From: Paulinella micropora
Lineage: Eukaryota; Cercozoa; Imbricatea; Euglyphida; Paulinellidae
Assembly: GCA_019918135.1 (NCBI GenBank)
Contig: WBZZ01005838.1
Coordinates: 220,001-284,000 of the forward strand
DNA: 64,000 nt
Direction: 5' to 3'
This document shows positions 11,497-21,199 of this stretch, one piece after another. The first letter of the stretch is position 1; the number at the start of each line of letters is the position of its first letter. The notes beneath the pieces were generated by a model. It saw only the letters and a list, made by a program, of their open reading frames with translations, ran no database searches and had not been told where the DNA came from. The position numbers were made by a program, and so were the translations under genes.

Positions 11497-13169
11497 CTAC
11501 GCTAAAGACCGCAACTTAAATGTGCACCGCTTTTTGGCAGGGGGTTCCAGGCTTTGTTTCTCCTGGTATAGGTTGTTCAGCCTCGTCTCAAGAAGTGTCA
11601 AGGTTTCCTGTTTGATCTGCTTGCACTGGTGGCATGAAAGTGCATAGCCGAACAGTACGCCGAGGCGCCCGACGACGCACTTTTCCCTTTTATCCAGTTC
11701 AGCCTGCAGCTTCCCGCCGCTTTTCAGGTAGTGGGACAGCTGTTCCTCGAAGGTCCAGAATTGCGTATCCTGCCATGACGCTGCTGCCAAGAGCTCGATC
11801 GCGTGCACCAGCGCAGTGGTGGGGTTCCCCGGTCCGCTTGCGGCGGCTCTGTCCCGGAGAACGGCCAGTGCCGCAGCCAGCGGGCAGGCGGGCTCCCGCT
11901 TACTCTTTGTCCAGTCCGCGGCCCGCTTGTCATCTTCGTTTTCCTTGAGGTTGTTCCTCGTCATTCGGTCCCGGATTGACGTAGCGGAGTTGCCGAGAGC
12001 GTACAAGTACAGGGCCAGCGGCCAAGACTTCTTCTCCGCAGGCGGCCAGATCTTTTCTCTGTCCTTCAGGTCATGGCACGTGTCCTCCTCTTGCACAAAA
12101 CCGCGCAGGGCTTTCATTTCTACATTGTGTGGATCGCCTGGTTCCATGTCACAGAGAAACACTTTTCCCTCCAGTAGGAGCATGTTGCCGAACTTAAGAT
12201 CAGTGCCAAACCAGACCCCCGTATCCGTACGCTCGAGCAAGGCAAAATATTCTTCTAAGACTCGGTACACGGCGTTCAACACCTGCCGAAGGTCCTGAGG
12301 GCGCTGGGGCTGGGTCAGCCAGCGTTCCACGTCTTGGCCTTCTTGCATAATCTGCCGCACCAGACAAAAGTGTTCGTTCGGCTTGTGGCGCACACCGTCT
12401 AGGACGGAGTGCCTCCAGCGCGCTCCGTCTTCTTCGTCGTCCAGCTCGGGCGTTTGCAGGAGCCCGGGCTCAATTGGGTGAATGGTACGGCAGGGGATGT
12501 CTTGAGCCCGGCGAATCCTCCACCGGACTTCACACAGTTCGTCAGTATAAGCCTCTCGGGGGTGTCGTATAGGAGGTACCGCACGCCAATTCCTGCCTGC
12601 GCGAGCAAGGTGGCCCAGGCCCTACTGTCATCTAGCTTTTTCTGGGTGATGAAACGGTAACCCACCCGCAACACATAGCCATCCGCAAAGGAAGTGACCA
12701 GGTTGTGCGAGCCGGCCCGTATCCACCACGCGGGCTCTCCCCGGACTCGGCATTGGGCCGCCGTACATACAGCGTCATAGTGTTGCACCTCCTTGCAGTT
12801 TAGCATGTGTAACAGCGCCCGCAGCGGCGTGCTCTCTCTCGGCGGTTGTGGCAGTATCTTCTGCAGCCGGCGTAGGAACCCCTCCTCTGGGGTGTATAGC
12901 CAGTGTAGGGCCGCCACCTTCCGCCCGGGAAGGGTCACTCTCCCCTGTAGACGGCCCGCCTCGTCACCTTGAGTATCATCTATTGTCAGGCCCGTCAGCC
13001 AGCCCAGTACGTGCTGCCTCACTGTTTGTGCCCAGTCTCCCCCAGGCGCGGGGGGTGGTGATGCCCTCGTGAGCCCGCCCCTCCCAGAGTGCACGCGCAC
13101 TGCATTGCTACGCCTGCGGGGTGGTGGGGGCAGCATGAGCCCGGCCCCGTAGGCAGAGGCCGGTTGCAT
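11497..13169 (-). pseudogene. Protein-kinase-like gene (kinase 1), frameshifted
   Basis: The first frame (13169-12399) holds an N-terminal region and the probable N-lobe, with a hydrophobic strand ending RLILTNC. The reading moves to another frame near 12530 and continues to the stop at 11497. The second part carries a recognisable kinase catalytic loop, GTDLKFGNMLL (Asp, Lys and Asn of the DxKxxN pattern), followed at the right spacing by FLCDMEPGD, where D-M-E replaces the usual DFG. A Gly-rich loop is not obvious. It would phosphorylate proteins or act as a divergent pseudokinase. The C-terminus has CHQCKQIKQE, a coiled segment and the basic PAKKRC. About 550 residues if whole. Confidence 0.65.
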
Positions 13170-13676
13170 AGTTCGGAACGTAGCAAGTACACTTGATTCA
13201 GGGAGACCGGGGATGGGCAGTGCCTTCGCTTTTACTAGTACTTGTTACTCTCAATACCAACGAGTGCCCCCCTTTTCCCTGCCCCTCCTCTCGCCCCCCC
13301 CCCCCCACCCTTTCCTCCCCCGCGCTTCCCGGGGAGGGGAGCGCATTTGCCGTAGCTTGGGCCACACTGCACCGTGCCACGGCCGGGAGCTTCTCGGCAC
13401 ACCGGCTGGACTGGACCAACCACCCCTTTTTTGTTTTACTGTGACGGCAAAAGAGAGAGAGAAGCGCGGTCCTACCGGCTCCTGGGGCGCACACGTTGAG
13501 CGAGGCCGGGCCCGGTGCTGGTCTTGCTGTTCGGCGCGACGCGGCGGGGGCGCGGAGAGGAGGGGGAGGGGTCGTCGGAACTGATGGCCCGGCACAGGCA
13601 CGCGCGTCAGGAGCAGGCGTGCCAGCAGCAGCCCGACGCCGCCTGCCCGGACTTCGGCTCATCCGCAGGGTCCCAG
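13170..13676. other. Viral spacer between membrane-protein gene and kinase 1
   Basis: About 500 bases of GC-rich sequence with C and G runs near 13296-13306 and 13555-13575. Open frames on both strands lack supported starts and look compositional. It should hold the promoter of kinase 1 (transcribed leftward) and the 3' end of the multi-pass protein gene. Confidence 0.35.
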
Positions 13677-14540
13677 CTACACGTAGCTCGTGATACGCTG
13701 GAGGCCTACTACCGGCGCGGCGTCGTCCTTGTAGCCCGCCTCGTCCCGCTCGCCGGCCTCCGGCGCCGGGGCCACGTCGCGAGCCGCCACATAGACAGGC
13801 GGCAGCGTCCGCCCGACGGGCCGGGCCGCGGCTAGCAGGGCGGCCAGGCACCAACCATGCAGGCACGCCGAGACCAGGCCCCAGGCTACCCGGCCCCGCC
13901 CAGCAGTATAGTAAGCACACCACCACAAGGCCCAGCCCGCCCACCAGCACAGGGCCGCCGCGCGGCCGTGCGCCAGGCGCTGGGCGTACAGCAGCCCGGC
14001 CAGCAGGGCCGTCAGGGTCCCTAGCAGTGCAGGGGTCGCGGCGGGGGGGGCGCCATCCAGCAGGGGCACGCACAGGACCCCCGTGCCGGCCAGCAGCCAG
14101 CCGACCGCCGCCCCGCCACTGCTCCCCATAGTCAGGCACGCCCAGCCCAGGCAGTCCAGCGCCCACGTCCAGCGAGGTTCGAGCGCCCAGGGCACCCCTG
14201 GGCACTCGCTACGCTCGGGGTCCTCCTTCAGCGCCAAGGTGCGGACCCAGGCCGACCCCGTCAGCACTAGCAGGATGGCGCCGCGCCACCCGGCCGGGGG
14301 GCCGCGGCACAGCAACGCCAGCAGGCTGCCCGCTAGGAGCCCCGCCGCCTGGCTGGGCCAGAAGCTGACGTACATACAACAGGCCAGTAAGAGTGAGAGT
14401 ATGGCCCCGGGGGGGGGGGCTCCACCCGTTGGCACCCGCAGGCAGGGGGGGGGGGGGGGGGCGGACGGGCGGACGGGGGGGAGCAGTGGCCGGGCGGCGG
14501 TGGGGGGGGGGGGGGGGGAAGGGGAGAAGAGCGGCCCCAC
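13677..14540 (-). CDS. Multi-pass membrane protein A (about seven helices)
   Basis: The open frame has a Pro-rich N-terminus (residues 1-45) and then about seven hydrophobic segments: ILSLLLACCMYVSFW, GAILLVLTGSAWV, LDCLGWACLTMG, AAVGWLLAGTGVLCVPLL, LLGTLTALLAGLLYA, ALCWWAGWALWWCAYY and WGLVSACLHGWCLAALLAAA. A charged tail of about 45 residues ends at 13677. Around 287 residues is near the size of viral GPCR-like proteins or TMBIM/US12-type proteins, but no DRY, NPxxY or other diagnostic motif is visible. The start is uncertain: 14540 is a GTG and G runs lie within the N-terminal part. It directly follows kinase 2 on the same strand. Confidence 0.6.
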   Translation of the reverse strand: MGPLFSPSPPPPPTAARPLLPPVRPSAPPPPPCLRVPTGGAPPPGAILSLLLACCMYVSFWPSQAAGLLAGSLLALLCRGPPAGWRGAILLVLTGSAWVRTLALKEDPERSECPGVPWALEPRWTWALDCLGWACLTMGSSGGAAVGWLLAGTGVLCVPLLDGAPPAATPALLGTLTALLAGLLYAQRLAHGRAAALCWWAGWALWWCAYYTAGRGRVAWGLVSACLHGWCLAALLAAARPVGRTLPPVYVAARDVAPAPEAGERDEAGYKDDAAPVVGLQRITSYV

Positions 14541-14639
14541 GAACAGGACAGACGACGCGCGCGGGTGGGGGGAGAGGGGAGAGGGGTGTCGGGTCCCGCC
14601 CGGCGCTGCACCGGCGCGCGGGGGGGGGGGGGGGAGGGC

Positions 14640-15642
14640 TCAGGGGCCAGCCGGCGAGGCCCGGGCCCCGAACCTGGCCCGACGAGCGGGCCGATCAGCC
14701 CCGCCGCCAGGCGCTCCCAGCCCCCGCAACAGATACTAGCCATGGTCTGGACCGCCAGGCAGCAGTCGTCCGAATCCAGCTCCAGGAGGCGCCTCGCACA
14801 AAAGAGGAGGACCTCCAGGCTGGCGTGCCGGGCCAGCGCCTCGCTCGCGCTCTGGCACGCCAGGGGCTCCCAGAAGTTCTGGCCCCGCAGCCGGTGGCGG
14901 CGCAGCCCCTGGCGGTACAGGAACGCCTGCAACCACTTGCGGCCGACGAGGCGGTGGCTGGTGAGCCGGCTGGCCTTAACGTGGCGCCCCAACAGGTCCA
15001 GGTAGGCCTCCCGCCGCACGGGCGCCTCGTCTCCCGCCTGGCCCAGCCGCAGGAGCACGTTGGCGGGCTTCTGGTCGAACTTAAACAGCCCGGCCCCGAG
15101 GACCAGGCGCTGCAACAGGCCGGCCACCGGCTGCAGCACGGCGGTGGCAAACGTCTCGGCCCGCGGCGGGTACCCCCACCGCGTGAGATCGCAGTCGAAC
15201 TCCTCGAGGTGAATCAGCACCAAACAGTGGCCGGCGGCCACGGTGGCGGGCAGGTCCGCCGGGCAGTCGCAGCCCCTAGCCTCCAACAGCAGCCTGACAG
15301 TCTGGGCCACCGGGCCACCGGGCCACCGGCCGAGTCCGGCAGCCTAGACCAAGACAGCGCGGCGTCGCTGGCCAGGATCTGGATCTGGTAAAGGGCGGGG
15401 CAGGCCCCCAGACGATGCAGCCGCCGGTACCCCGCTTCCTCTAGGCGCTGGCAGTCGCTGGTCAGCTTCACTGCACAACCCTGGCCCTGCCTGAACACGA
15501 CTCCGTACGTGCCTTGGCCTAGCACGGGCAGGCCGTGCAGAGCCCGCAGGGCGGCCTGGGTAGCGGCGGGGCCCAAGTACGCTAGCGGGGCCTCGCCGGG
15601 GGCCGGCCCGCGGGCAGGCGTAGCGCTCGGTGTGCCAAGCAT
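14640..15642 (-). pseudogene. Protein kinase (kinase 2), frameshifted
   Basis: Starting at the ATG at 15642, the N-lobe has a canonical glycine-rich loop LGQGTYGVVF followed by the ATP-anchoring Lys in CAVKL. Near 15310-15330, inside a repeated GGCCACC tract, the reading shifts frame; the second frame holds the hinge-like HLEEFDCDLTRW and the catalytic loop KFDQKPANVLL, with Asp, Lys and Asn in place and FD replacing the usual RD. A helical C-lobe follows (FWEPLACQSASEALA). The C-terminus runs into Pro-rich sequence encoded by G-run DNA and its true end is not visible. A serine/threonine kinase is the natural reading; substrates unknown. Confidence 0.75.
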
Positions 15643-15749
15643 GGGCGGTGGCCCTGGCACGCGAGGTTTTTTGGGGGGGGGGGGCCTGGTAGCCGCCGGA
15701 CCCGCGCCGGACCCGCGGCGGGGCCCGCGCTGGGGGCCGTCGGGGGTCG

Positions 15750-16058
15750 CGGGCGGGGGGGGGGGGGGGGGGGGGGGGGGGGTGGGGGAAGGGGGGAGCG
15801 GGGGGGCGGGGGGAGCCACCGAGCACGGCCGGGGGGGAGGGGGGAGAGGCCACGGGCAACCGCCTCCCTTCCCCCGGCCGTGGTCGGTGGCTCCGCCCGC
15901 TCCCCCCCCCCCCCGGGCCCCCCCGGGCCCCCACAGCCTCCCCCCCACGGCCCCCCCCCCCCCCCCCCCGAGCCCCCCGGCGTCTGTGGCCTCGACCAGT
16001 ACCAGGCAGTAAGATTGATGACAGAACGCCCGGCAACCCAACCGAGATCTTTGCGTCG
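15750..16058. other. Homopolymer spacer with a 28-nt G run
   Basis: A run of 28 consecutive G lies at 15755-15782, with further G runs to 15845 and C runs at 15901-15914 and 15950-15969. It separates the leftward kinase 2 gene from the rightward gene at 16059, so it is a divergent promoter region. Pro- or Gly-rich open frames here only reflect composition. Confidence 0.6.
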
Positions 16059-17036
16059 TTGTTGCGCACGTGGAAGTCGCGCGCGGATGGGTTGGTACAC
16101 AGGCCCGAGGGCAGGCCCGGGCCCGGGGGCGAGGGCAGACCCGGGGGCGAGTCCGGGGGCGAGCCCGAGGGCAGGCCGGAGGGCAGGCCACGCCAGCGCG
16201 CCCTGCGCCCGCGCGGGCGCACGGAGCGGCCGGGCGACGACGCCGAAACCCCCCAGCTGCGCGCCGAGCTGGACAGGCTAAGCGCTACGACCGAGGTGCT
16301 GGTCCGCCTGGTGCGAGAACTCACCTTCCACCGGGCTTACCAGGTGCCGGTCGAGGAGCTGCGGGGCTGAGGGGTGGACCTTGCGGACGGTTACCGTGCC
16401 GCGGTGAACGTGCTCGGGGCCTGCGTCGACGTGGAGGTCCGCGGCCTGCGCGCCGGTCCCGGGCTACTGTTTGCGCTGCCCGTGTGGGCCAGGCCGGTCG
16501 ATCCCACGTCGGCGCCAGTCGAGGCCGTGCGGCTCGTCCCGGCCTCCGCGGAGGGCGTCCGGCACTGGCAGTATGTCACGACCGGCAGGCTGGTCTTTGG
16601 CACCGACGGGGCGGTAGTGTACGAGCATCTCCTGTCACTGGCGCCGGCGGAGTTGTGGGCAGAGGGGGGCGGCTTCGATGCGCAGCGGGGCCTGAGCGCC
16701 AGAGCCTGCTTTCCACGCCGGCTGGGCTCGGAGACGACGGTCGCCGGCCGGGGGCGAGCGCTCCCGGCCTCTGAGCCCCGGGCGGCGCGGGCGGGGGGGG
16801 GGGGGGGGGGGAGCAGGGGGGAGCAGGGCCCGGCCCCCCTCCCGGGGGCTGGCCGCCCCTTCCTCCTCCCGGGCCCAGACAGAGGCCCGGGGGCTGGCGG
16901 GGGGCCCAGCCAGCGAGAGGGACGGGGGGCCGGCCCCCCTCCCGGGGGCGCGACCGGCGGGGGGAAAGGGAGAAGGCGGCGGCGCCGACGGGCCTGGGGG
17001 GAGACCGCGGCCCACAAAGCCCCACCCCCCCGCTAG
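16059..17036 (+). pseudogene. Unknown viral-type gene with an in-frame stop
   Basis: From the ATG at 16059 a Gly/Arg/Pro-rich segment, partly encoded by a CGAGGGCAGGCCCGG-like minisatellite, leads into a helical stretch (AELDRLSATTEVLVRLVREL). A TGA at 16368-16370 then interrupts; the same frame continues immediately with ADGYRAAVNVLGACVDVEVR and a beta-rich domain (HWQYVTTGRLVFGTDGAVVY) for about 120 residues, then a Gly/Arg-rich tail next to G runs, ending 17036. The unbroken frame on both sides suggests one gene with a nonsense change, although two overlapping genes are possible (a GTG at 16374). Family not recognised. Confidence 0.45.
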
Positions 17037-17037
17037 C

Positions 17038-18752
17038 ATGTCGGTAACGGGCGGGGCGCCCGAGGCCCCCCCCCCCCCCCCGTGTACGGTTCGGCGGCCG
17101 AGGTGCGGGCGTGGGTTCAGCGCTTCCCGTTGGCCGAGGCCGACGCCTGGCTGGCCGCACAGGGCGAACGGTTGAGCCAAGAGCCGCCGCCGCGGGAAAG
17201 GCTGGAAAGGCTGCGGCTCCAGTCTCTGCGGGCGGAGGCCTTCTTCCCCCCGGCCTGCACGGGCGGAGACAGCGTGGAGGACCTGCCCCCCCTGCCGGCC
17301 CTGGTGTGGCAGACGTTGAAAGAGGTGCAGTCGCGGGGCGCCGAGGCGTCGTCCGGGGGGTCGTACACGGCGTTTGCCATGCCCAGGGACCTGTGCCTGT
17401 TGGAGCTGGAGGGGCTCTGCCGCACGAGCTCGAGCTGGCTGGTCACGCCCAAGGACGACGGGGTGCGCGCCCTGCTCCTGGTCCTGTACGACAAGCCCTT
17501 TGCCATCCTGCGCCGCAAGCCGTGGGTCACGGACCTGTGCCCCGGGCCCCGCGACTTGTGGCTGCTCGACACCGAACGGGTGGAGGTAGCCCCCGGGACC
17601 ATTCTCTACCGCGTGTGTGACCTGCTGGCCTGCGGCCGGCGCTCGTACATGTCGCTCCCGTTCGGGCAGCGCCTGTGGCTGCGCGACGTGCTGCTCCGGG
17701 CCCACGCTAGTGGCGAGGCGCGCCCCAAGACCTTCGTGCCCCTGCGCGACCTGCAGCGGGACCTGCTGCCGAGGCTGGAGCGCCCCGACGACGCCCGGGG
17801 CTGGGGCTTCGTCGAGCCCGGCGGCGGGGACCAAGACATCGACGGGTGCCGTGTCCCGGTGGACGGGCTGGTGTTTGCGCGGGGCGACGCTCCGTACCGC
17901 GGCGGCGGCCAGCGCGCGCTCCGCAAGTGGAAGTTCGAGCAGCCCACGCTGGACCTCGAGGTGCTGCGCTCGGCGCGCACCGAGTGGGGCTATTGGGTCT
18001 GCTGGGGGCTGCGCTCCCCAGCGCTGCGCCCGGGGCGGCCGGCGCTGCACAGCGAGGTGGCGTTCGACTGGGCCCTCATTGGGCAGGGGGCCAGGCGGGC
18101 GGTGGAGGACTACTGGGGGGCGTGGCTGCTGCGCGGGCCGCCCCCGGCCCACCCCGGGCCGGAGGCCACCTTCTACGCGCCGCACCACGAGCTCTGCCTC
18201 GTCCACCGGCAGGCCAGGGCACTGCCCGGGGTCTGGGCCTGCTGCCACTACCGGCAGAAGGACGGGGTCTGGCGCGTGGTCCTGCTCATCTTCGAGGCTA
18301 TGCCAGGCGACCAGCACACGGAAGACAGCCGGGCCTGGCCGGTGGACTGGGTGCGAGAGCCCGGCCGGGCCGCCGGCCAGGGCCTGCCGTCCGTGTGCTC
18401 CCTGCCCCAGGCGATCGAAGAACTGCTGCGCTACAAGGAGGCGGGCGCGGGGGCCAACCTCACGCCCCGCAACCTGTGCTTCCGCGTCTGCGGCACCGAC
18501 GTGCAGGAGGCGGGCTCCGTCGTCGGCCTGGCGTACGCGCTGCCGTGGCAGGACCACGCGGTGGGGCTTGAGGGCCCAGCGCTCCCCTCGGCCGCCGGGG
18601 GCACGCAGACCTTTGCCGCGCCGGCCTTGGCCGCCTGCTGCACGCACGAGGAGCTGCAGCAGCTCAGGCCCGTGCCGGGCTCGGTGTGGGAGGTAGCGCT
18701 GACGGCCGGCCCCGCCGGCTGGCGTGCTCAGCACTGGTCGAGTGCGTGCTAG
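17038..18752 (+). CDS. mRNA capping guanylyltransferase-like protein
   Basis: This is a nucleotidyltransferase of the capping enzyme/ATP-dependent ligase superfamily, expected to transfer GMP to the 5' end of viral mRNA through a lysyl intermediate. In the frame open from 17082: motif I KDDG at about residue 124 (catalytic Lys), motif IIIa LLDTERV near 160-167, motif IV VDGLVFAR near 260-267 and motif V RKWKFEQ near 281. Spacing fits guanylyltransferases. The N-terminal 110 residues and the Trp-rich C-terminal 270 residues (YWVCWGLR, RVVLLIFEAMPG) are unassigned; the latter may hold the OB fold or a methyltransferase. The likely start is the ATG at 17038, separated by a C14 run that now breaks the frame. 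Confidence 0.75.
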
Positions 18753-19579
18753 CAGCCCTGGCCTCGGTCGGCCGCAACGTCCAGCTCACTTTCCTGCGGT
18801 GCCCAGCACTGGTCGAGTGCGGGCTAGCAGCCCTGGCCTCGGTCGGCCGCAACGTCCAGCTGACCTTTGTCAACTGCCGCCGCCTCTGGACCTGCGGCCT
18901 CCCTGCGCTACGGAGCCTCGGCCCGCCCGCGGGCGGCCCGGCACAGGGAGAGGGTCTAGCGCAGTCGCTGCAACGGGCGGGCGGCTCACTCGTGGTCACA
19001 TTCGAGCGGTGCCATGCCCTGCAGGAGTTTGTGGTACCCTCAGACGACTACCAGCGGTCGGAGGCTGACGGCCAGGCGGCAGGACTGGCGGGGGCTCTCA
19101 GGGAGCTGTGCATCTATGTCACGGACTGTACATCCTTGCAGCGCTTGGGCCTGCCCGAGAAGCTTCCGCACTGTCTAAGGCTCAGGCTGACGCTGGCCTG
19201 CTGCCCCCAGCTCCAGGAACTAGCGATACCAGCCCTGCCGCGTGTCCAGGAGTTGCTGCGCGAGCTCGGACGGGGGTGCGCCTTCCTCATGCTGCACGTA
19301 ACATACTGCCCGGTGCTACAAGACCTTGATATTCCGGCCCCTGTGCCGGTCGACCGTGCGAACGTCGTGGTAGGGCCCTGCGAGGAACTAAAGTTATCCA
19401 CAGAGTGGACATCATCTAGCTCGGCCCTGCTAGACCTGAGCGAATGTCTCAGCGGGCGGCAGGGCACGCCTAGCTTATCCCAGGGTGGGGACTCGTCGGG
19501 TGTCCGGGCTCTGCCTCGGCCGAGTGAGGGCCATGGCCGGCCGAAAGGGCCCAAGCGACAAAAGACGGAGCAGACCTAG
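18686..19579 (+). CDS. Leucine-rich-repeat protein
   Basis: At least six repeats of a pattern close to LxVTxCxxLxxLxIP are visible: LTFLRCPALVECGLAAL, LTFVNCRRLWTCGLPAL, VTFERCHALQEFVVP, IYVTDCTSLQRLGLP, LTLACCPQLQELAIP and LHVTYCPVLQDLDIP. The regularly placed Cys corresponds to cysteine-type LRRs, which often partner F-box proteins in ubiquitin ligases; an F-box protein is encoded 2 kb away. The tail ends in a basic PKGPKRQKTEQ. The first two repeats come from a nearly exact 66-bp tandem duplication. The frame overlaps the 3' end of the capping-enzyme gene, so the true start is unclear, probably 18686-18724. Confidence 0.7.
   Translation: MGGSADGRPRRLACSALVECVLAALASVGRNVQLTFLRCPALVECGLAALASVGRNVQLTFVNCRRLWTCGLPALRSLGPPAGGPAQGEGLAQSLQRAGGSLVVTFERCHALQEFVVPSDDYQRSEADGQAAGLAGALRELCIYVTDCTSLQRLGLPEKLPHCLRLRLTLACCPQLQELAIPALPRVQELLRELGRGCAFLMLHVTYCPVLQDLDIPAPVPVDRANVVVGPCEELKLSTEWTSSSSALLDLSECLSGRQGTPSLSQGGDSSGVRALPRPSEGHGRPKGPKRQKTEQT
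18724..18862 (+). repeat. 66-bp tandem duplication within the LRR gene
   Basis: The segment CAGCACTGGTCGAGTGCG...CGTCCAGCT occurs twice with period 66, differing at very few positions. It adds exactly 22 codons, one LRR unit, in frame. Such near-identity indicates a recent expansion. Confidence 0.9.
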
Positions 19580-19613
19580 TGTGTCTCGGGAGGGAAGCCC
19601 CTTTCGCTCTCTG

Positions 19614-19622
19614 TTTAATAAA
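19614..19622. terminator. Shared polyadenylation region of convergent genes
   Basis: On the plus strand AATAAA at 19617-19622 lies 38 nt after the LRR gene stop. On the minus strand the overlapping sequence reads ATTAAA, a common variant signal, about 120 nt past the RNR stop. The two convergent genes seem to share one short AT-rich 3' end region in otherwise GC-rich DNA. Confidence 0.6.
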
Positions 19623-19738
19623 AGTCAGTCCACGGTCTGCACACCGCCCACACCCCTAATCCTGCCTCCTCTCGCCGGCCGGCCCCTCTCCCGCGCTCGA
19701 TGGCCGCGCAGTGCGCGGCCGCGGCGCGACCGAGGGGT

Positions 19739-21193
19739 TCAAAAGTCCACGTTGGTGTCGAAGCGGTGGTGGTCGACCCCTTGCAGCGCGGCCACGACCC
19801 CGCTCCGGCCCGCGTACAAGGCCTCGCGGCGCTCGAAGAAGTTGGCGACGTCCGCATCGAGATCATGTCCATCCAGGGGAAGGGGTTCTCGGCGTGCCAG
19901 AGCTTGGCGTAGCCCAGGGCCACGAGCAGCCGGTCCATGATCATTTTCACGTACTTGAGCAGGAGCTCGGCGTTGAGCCCAATGATCTCGCTGGGCAGGC
20001 TGGCGCGCACAAACTCGGCCTCGACGGCCAGGGCGCTCCGGGCCATGGCGTGGACGGTGGCCGCCGGTAGCCGGAACTCGGGTTCCAGGTACTGGGTGTA
20101 CAGCAGGCACGCAAAGTCACAGTGCAGCCCCTCGTCCCGGCTGATCCACAGGTTGGACGCCGCCAGCCCGGGCAGCAGGTTGCGTTTCTTGAAGTAGAAC
20201 AGGCCGCAGAAGGAAGCGGAGAAGAAGACCCCCTCGACGAACGCGAAGGCTACCAGGCGTTGCGCGAAGGGTGCGTCGCTGCGCATCCACTCCAGCGCCC
20301 AGTCGGCCTTGGCGCGCACCGCCGGCAGCGTGTCGATGGCGCGGCACAGCTCCTGCTTCCGCGCCGCGCCGGTTACCAGGGTCTCGATCAGCAGGCTGTA
20401 CATCTCGGAGTGGATCGCCTCCATGCACAGCTGGACGCTGTAGAAGCACCTGATCTCCGGCACCTGATCTCCGGCACCTGGATCTCTTGCTGGAAGCGCA
20501 AGCACAGGTTCTCCATCACGATGCCGTCGCTGGCGGCAAAGAAGGCCAGGATCATGTCCACGTACCCTCATTAGGCGTCAGCATCTCCTGGTAGTGCAGT
20601 GCGTCCTCGCTCAGGTCCACCTCCTCCGCCGTCCAGAAGCTCGCGAGGTGCTGCTTGTACATCTTGTACGCCGCGGGGTACCGGATGGGGAAGAGGGTGT
20701 AATTGGCGTCGGTCCGGGCCAGGAGGCGGGGGCCCCCCGCTGCCTCGGGCGGGCCGCACGCCGCGGCGCCCACACCGGGTGCGGCGTCGTCCCCCGCCCG
20801 TGTGTCCGACGAAGCGAGCTTCCTTTGCTGGTGGCCGAGCCCGTTGGGCCACGCCCCCTCGGGCGACGCCCCTTCGGGCAACGTTCCGGCGGCCACGGCG
20901 GCTGCGCCGGCGTCGTCCCCCGCCGGCGTGTCAGACAGAGCGGCTTTCCTTTTCTTGTGGCCGGGCCCGTTGGACCGCGTCCCTTCGGGCAACGCCCCTT
21001 TGGACAACGACCCGGCGGCCGCGGCGGCCGCGCCGGCGTCGTCCCCCGCAGGCGTGTCAGACAAAGTGAGTTTTCTTTTCTTGTGGCTGGGCCCGTTGGA
21101 CCACGCCCCCTCGGGCGACGCCGCTTCTTCGGACAAGGACCCGGCGGGCTCGGGATGCCGCTCGGGGTGTCGCTCGGGCTCGGGGCCCGCCAT
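19739..21193 (-). pseudogene. Ribonucleotide reductase small subunit (R2), frameshifted
   Basis: R2 supplies the di-iron tyrosyl radical used with R1 to make dNTPs. Hallmarks appear in order but in several frames: start of the fold LFPIRYPAAYKMYKQ and [31 protein letters not shown] with iron-binding Glu/His and the radical Tyr; AFVEGVFF; SRDEGLHCDF; ALPSEIIGLN-like helix; AENPFPWMDMIS; ANFFERR and the C-terminal tail ending DTNVDF that docks to R1. Frame changes occur near 20570, 20470 (a 12-bp duplication CAGGTGCCGGAG-like) and 19840. An N-terminal extension of about 150 residues holds three 42-residue repeats. All metal ligands are still encoded, so decay is recent or the indels are artefacts. 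Confidence 0.9.
20815..21110 (-). repeat. Three 42-residue repeats with NLS-like motifs in the R2 extension
   Basis: Repeats of 126 bp encode units that begin HKKRKLTLSDTPAGDD, HKKRKAALSDTPAGDD and HQQRKLASSDTRAGDD, each followed by an Ala/Gly stretch and EGA/EGT. The KKRK tetrad is a monopartite nuclear localisation type signal; it is lost in the third copy (QQRK). Confidence 0.85.
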
Positions 21194-21199
21194 CTCCCC

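Noticed and set aside
15214..16324. Extension of kinase 2 upstream of 15642 as a long Pro/Gly/Arg N-terminus
   Set aside because: The upstream sequence crosses a 28-nt G run and other homopolymers; the ATG at 15642 precedes recognisable kinase sequence and is a simpler start.
16635..18734. 699-codon open frame on the minus strand opposite the capping-enzyme gene
   Set aside because: Shadow of the plus-strand gene in very GC-rich DNA; it has no domain, while the plus strand shows ordered nucleotidyltransferase motifs.
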